Assembly (NCBI GenBank): GCA_910595815.1
Contig: CAJVCM010000025.1
Coordinates: 1 to 9,540, forward strand
Length of the DNA stretch: 9,540 bases
Direction of reading: 5' to 3'
Source of the DNA: Candidatus Thioglobus plumae
GTDB taxonomy: Bacteria; Pseudomonadota; Gammaproteobacteria; PS1; Pseudothioglobaceae
A program made the translations under genes and the position numbers. Below are positions 8,507 through 9,540 of the stretch, one piece after another; positions within the stretch are counted from its first letter, which is position 1; each line of letters opens with the position of its first letter. The notes under the pieces are model-generated. The model searched no databases and was not told where the DNA came from. It saw nothing but the letters and a program-made list of their open reading frames with translations.

Positions 8507-9540
8507 CTTAGCATTTCATTGAGTAATTTAGGATTAGCCTTACCTTGTGTGGCTTTCATGGCTTGACCCACAAAGAAACCTAAGATTTTTTCATTTCCTG
8601 ATTTAAACTGCGCTACTTGTGGGGCGTTGCTGGCAATAATCTCATCGACAATCGCCTCGATTGCACCAGTATCGGTCATTTGTTTTAGACCCTTGGCTTC
8701 AATAATCTCATCAGCACTACCTTCACCGTCCCACATGGCTTTAAACACATCTTTGGCAATTTTTCCAGAAATGGTGTCATCACCAATACGATTTACCAAT
8801 AAAGACAAATCATCGGCGGTGATTGGCGCGTCAACTAATTCAATTTGGTGTTTATTAAGGGATGCACTCAGCTCACCCATGATCCAATTGGCACATAATT
8901 TGGCATGGTCAGTATTATTAACAATCATTTTTTCAAAATAATCTGCCATTGGTTTTTGTGAAGTTAGCACATCGGCATCATATTCACTTAAACCAAACTC
9001 AGTAATAAATCTGGCTTTTTTCTCTTGTGGTAATTCAGGTAGCTCTTGTTTGATTTGCGCCATTAATTCATCAGAGATTTCTACCGGTAGTAGGTCTGGA
9101 TCAGGGAAATAACGATAATCATTTGCCTCTTCTTTTGAACGCATCGAGCGTGTTTCGTGCTTAACTGCATCGTAAAGTCGTGTTTCTTGTGCTACTTTAC
9201 CGCCCTCTTCAAGAATGTCTTGCTGGCGCTCTACTTCTAAATTGATTGCACGCTCTAAAAACTTGAATGAGTTGATGTTTTTAAGTTCAGCACGTGTGCC
9301 TAATTCTTCTTGGCCCATAGGACGAATAGAAACGTTGGCATCACAGCGGAAAGAGCCTTCTTGCATATTGCCATCACAAATTTCTAAATACTGCACTAAG
9401 GCATGAATTTTTTTAGCATAGGCTACTGCTTCTTTAGCGCTACGCATATCAGGGTCTGACACAATTTCAAGCAACGGCGTACCGGCGCGATTAAGATCAA
9501 CCGCCGTATAATCATCATACAAATCATGAATCGACTTACC
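8491..9540 (-). CDS. gatB: Asp/Glu-tRNA amidotransferase subunit B (GatB), 5' end outside the window
   Basis: Subunit B of the GatCAB amidotransferase, which turns misacylated Glu-tRNA(Gln) and/or Asp-tRNA(Asn) into Gln-tRNA or Asn-tRNA. GatB binds the tRNA and activates the carboxylate with ATP; GatA supplies ammonia. The frame is open to the right edge: before the TTG at 9522-9520 it continues as GKSIHD, which belongs to the conserved GKS(I/L)H stretch of GatB. The gene is therefore truncated and that TTG is not its start. The 349 residues present (full length about 475-480) carry [47 protein letters not shown] and the C-terminal helical/YqeY-like tail ending [14 protein letters not shown]. 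About 125 N-terminal residues are missing. Upstream gatA or gatC would lie beyond 9540. Its stop overlaps the M50 gene by 8 bp. Confidence 0.97.
   Translation of the reverse strand, partial: GKSIHDLYDDYTAVDLNRAGTPLLEIVSDPDMRSAKEAVAYAKKIHALVQYLEICDGNMQEGSFRCDANVSIRPMGQEELGTRAELKNINSFKFLERAINLEVERQQDILEEGGKVAQETRLYDAVKHETRSMRSKEEANDYRYFPDPDLLPVEISDELMAQIKQELPELPQEKKARFITEFGLSEYDADVLTSQKPMADYFEKMIVNNTDHAKLCANWIMGELSASLNKHQIELVDAPITADDLSLLVNRIGDDTISGKIAKDVFKAMWDGEGSADEIIEAKGLKQMTDTGAIEAIVDEIIASNAPQVAQFKSGNEKILGFFVGQAMKATQGKANPKLLNEMLRAKLK

Noticed and set aside
9520..9522. TTG as the gatB start
   Set aside because: The frame continues upstream to the window edge through the conserved GKSIHD sequence, so the codon is an internal leucine.

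Overview
This is a housekeeping stretch of a compact, AT-leaning bacterial chromosome. All eight genes are recognisable, and I see no mobile element, CRISPR array, RNA gene or unknown system. DnaK, DnaJ, enolase, the YfjD-like protein, Psd and ProS all read like gammaproteobacterial proteins; for example, the DnaK fragment follows E. coli DnaK almost block for block. Low GC (about 40% by eye), only about 195 non-coding bases in 9540, overlapping gene ends and a GatCAB pathway would fit a streamlined gammaproteobacterium such as the sulfur-oxidiser/SUP05-Thioglobus group and relatives. That placement is inference from memory of the families and has not been tested.

Layout: (1) 1-2731, + strand: the 3' four-fifths of dnaK, a strong intrinsic terminator or attenuator, then complete dnaJ. 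(2) 2749-5314, + strand: eno (GTG start, 17 bp after dnaJ) and a CNNM/CorC-type membrane protein with CBS domains (YfjD/CorB-like, TTG start). (3) 5306-7800, - strand: proS followed by psd, joined stop-to-start as TAATG; psd ends tail-to-tail with the yfjD-like gene in a 9-bp overlap. (4) 7801-7868: a 68-bp divergent promoter region. (5) 7869-8498, + strand: a short site-2-protease-family (M50) membrane metalloprotease. (6) 8491-9540, - strand: the 3' three-quarters of gatB, overlapping the M50 gene tail-to-tail by 8 bp and running off the right edge.

Functionally the genes cover protein folding (DnaK/DnaJ), glycolysis (enolase), probable divalent-cation handling (YfjD-like), phospholipid synthesis (Psd), tRNA charging (ProS, GatB) and intramembrane proteolysis (M50). 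Apart from DnaK/DnaJ they do not form one pathway. The points worth a second look are regulatory or architectural: the hairpin between dnaK and dnaJ, the placement of eno after dnaJ with a weak non-ATG start, a probably leaderless M50 mRNA, overlapping convergent ends, and a hairpin built over two opposing stop codons. No gene-free stretch exceeds 76 bp.
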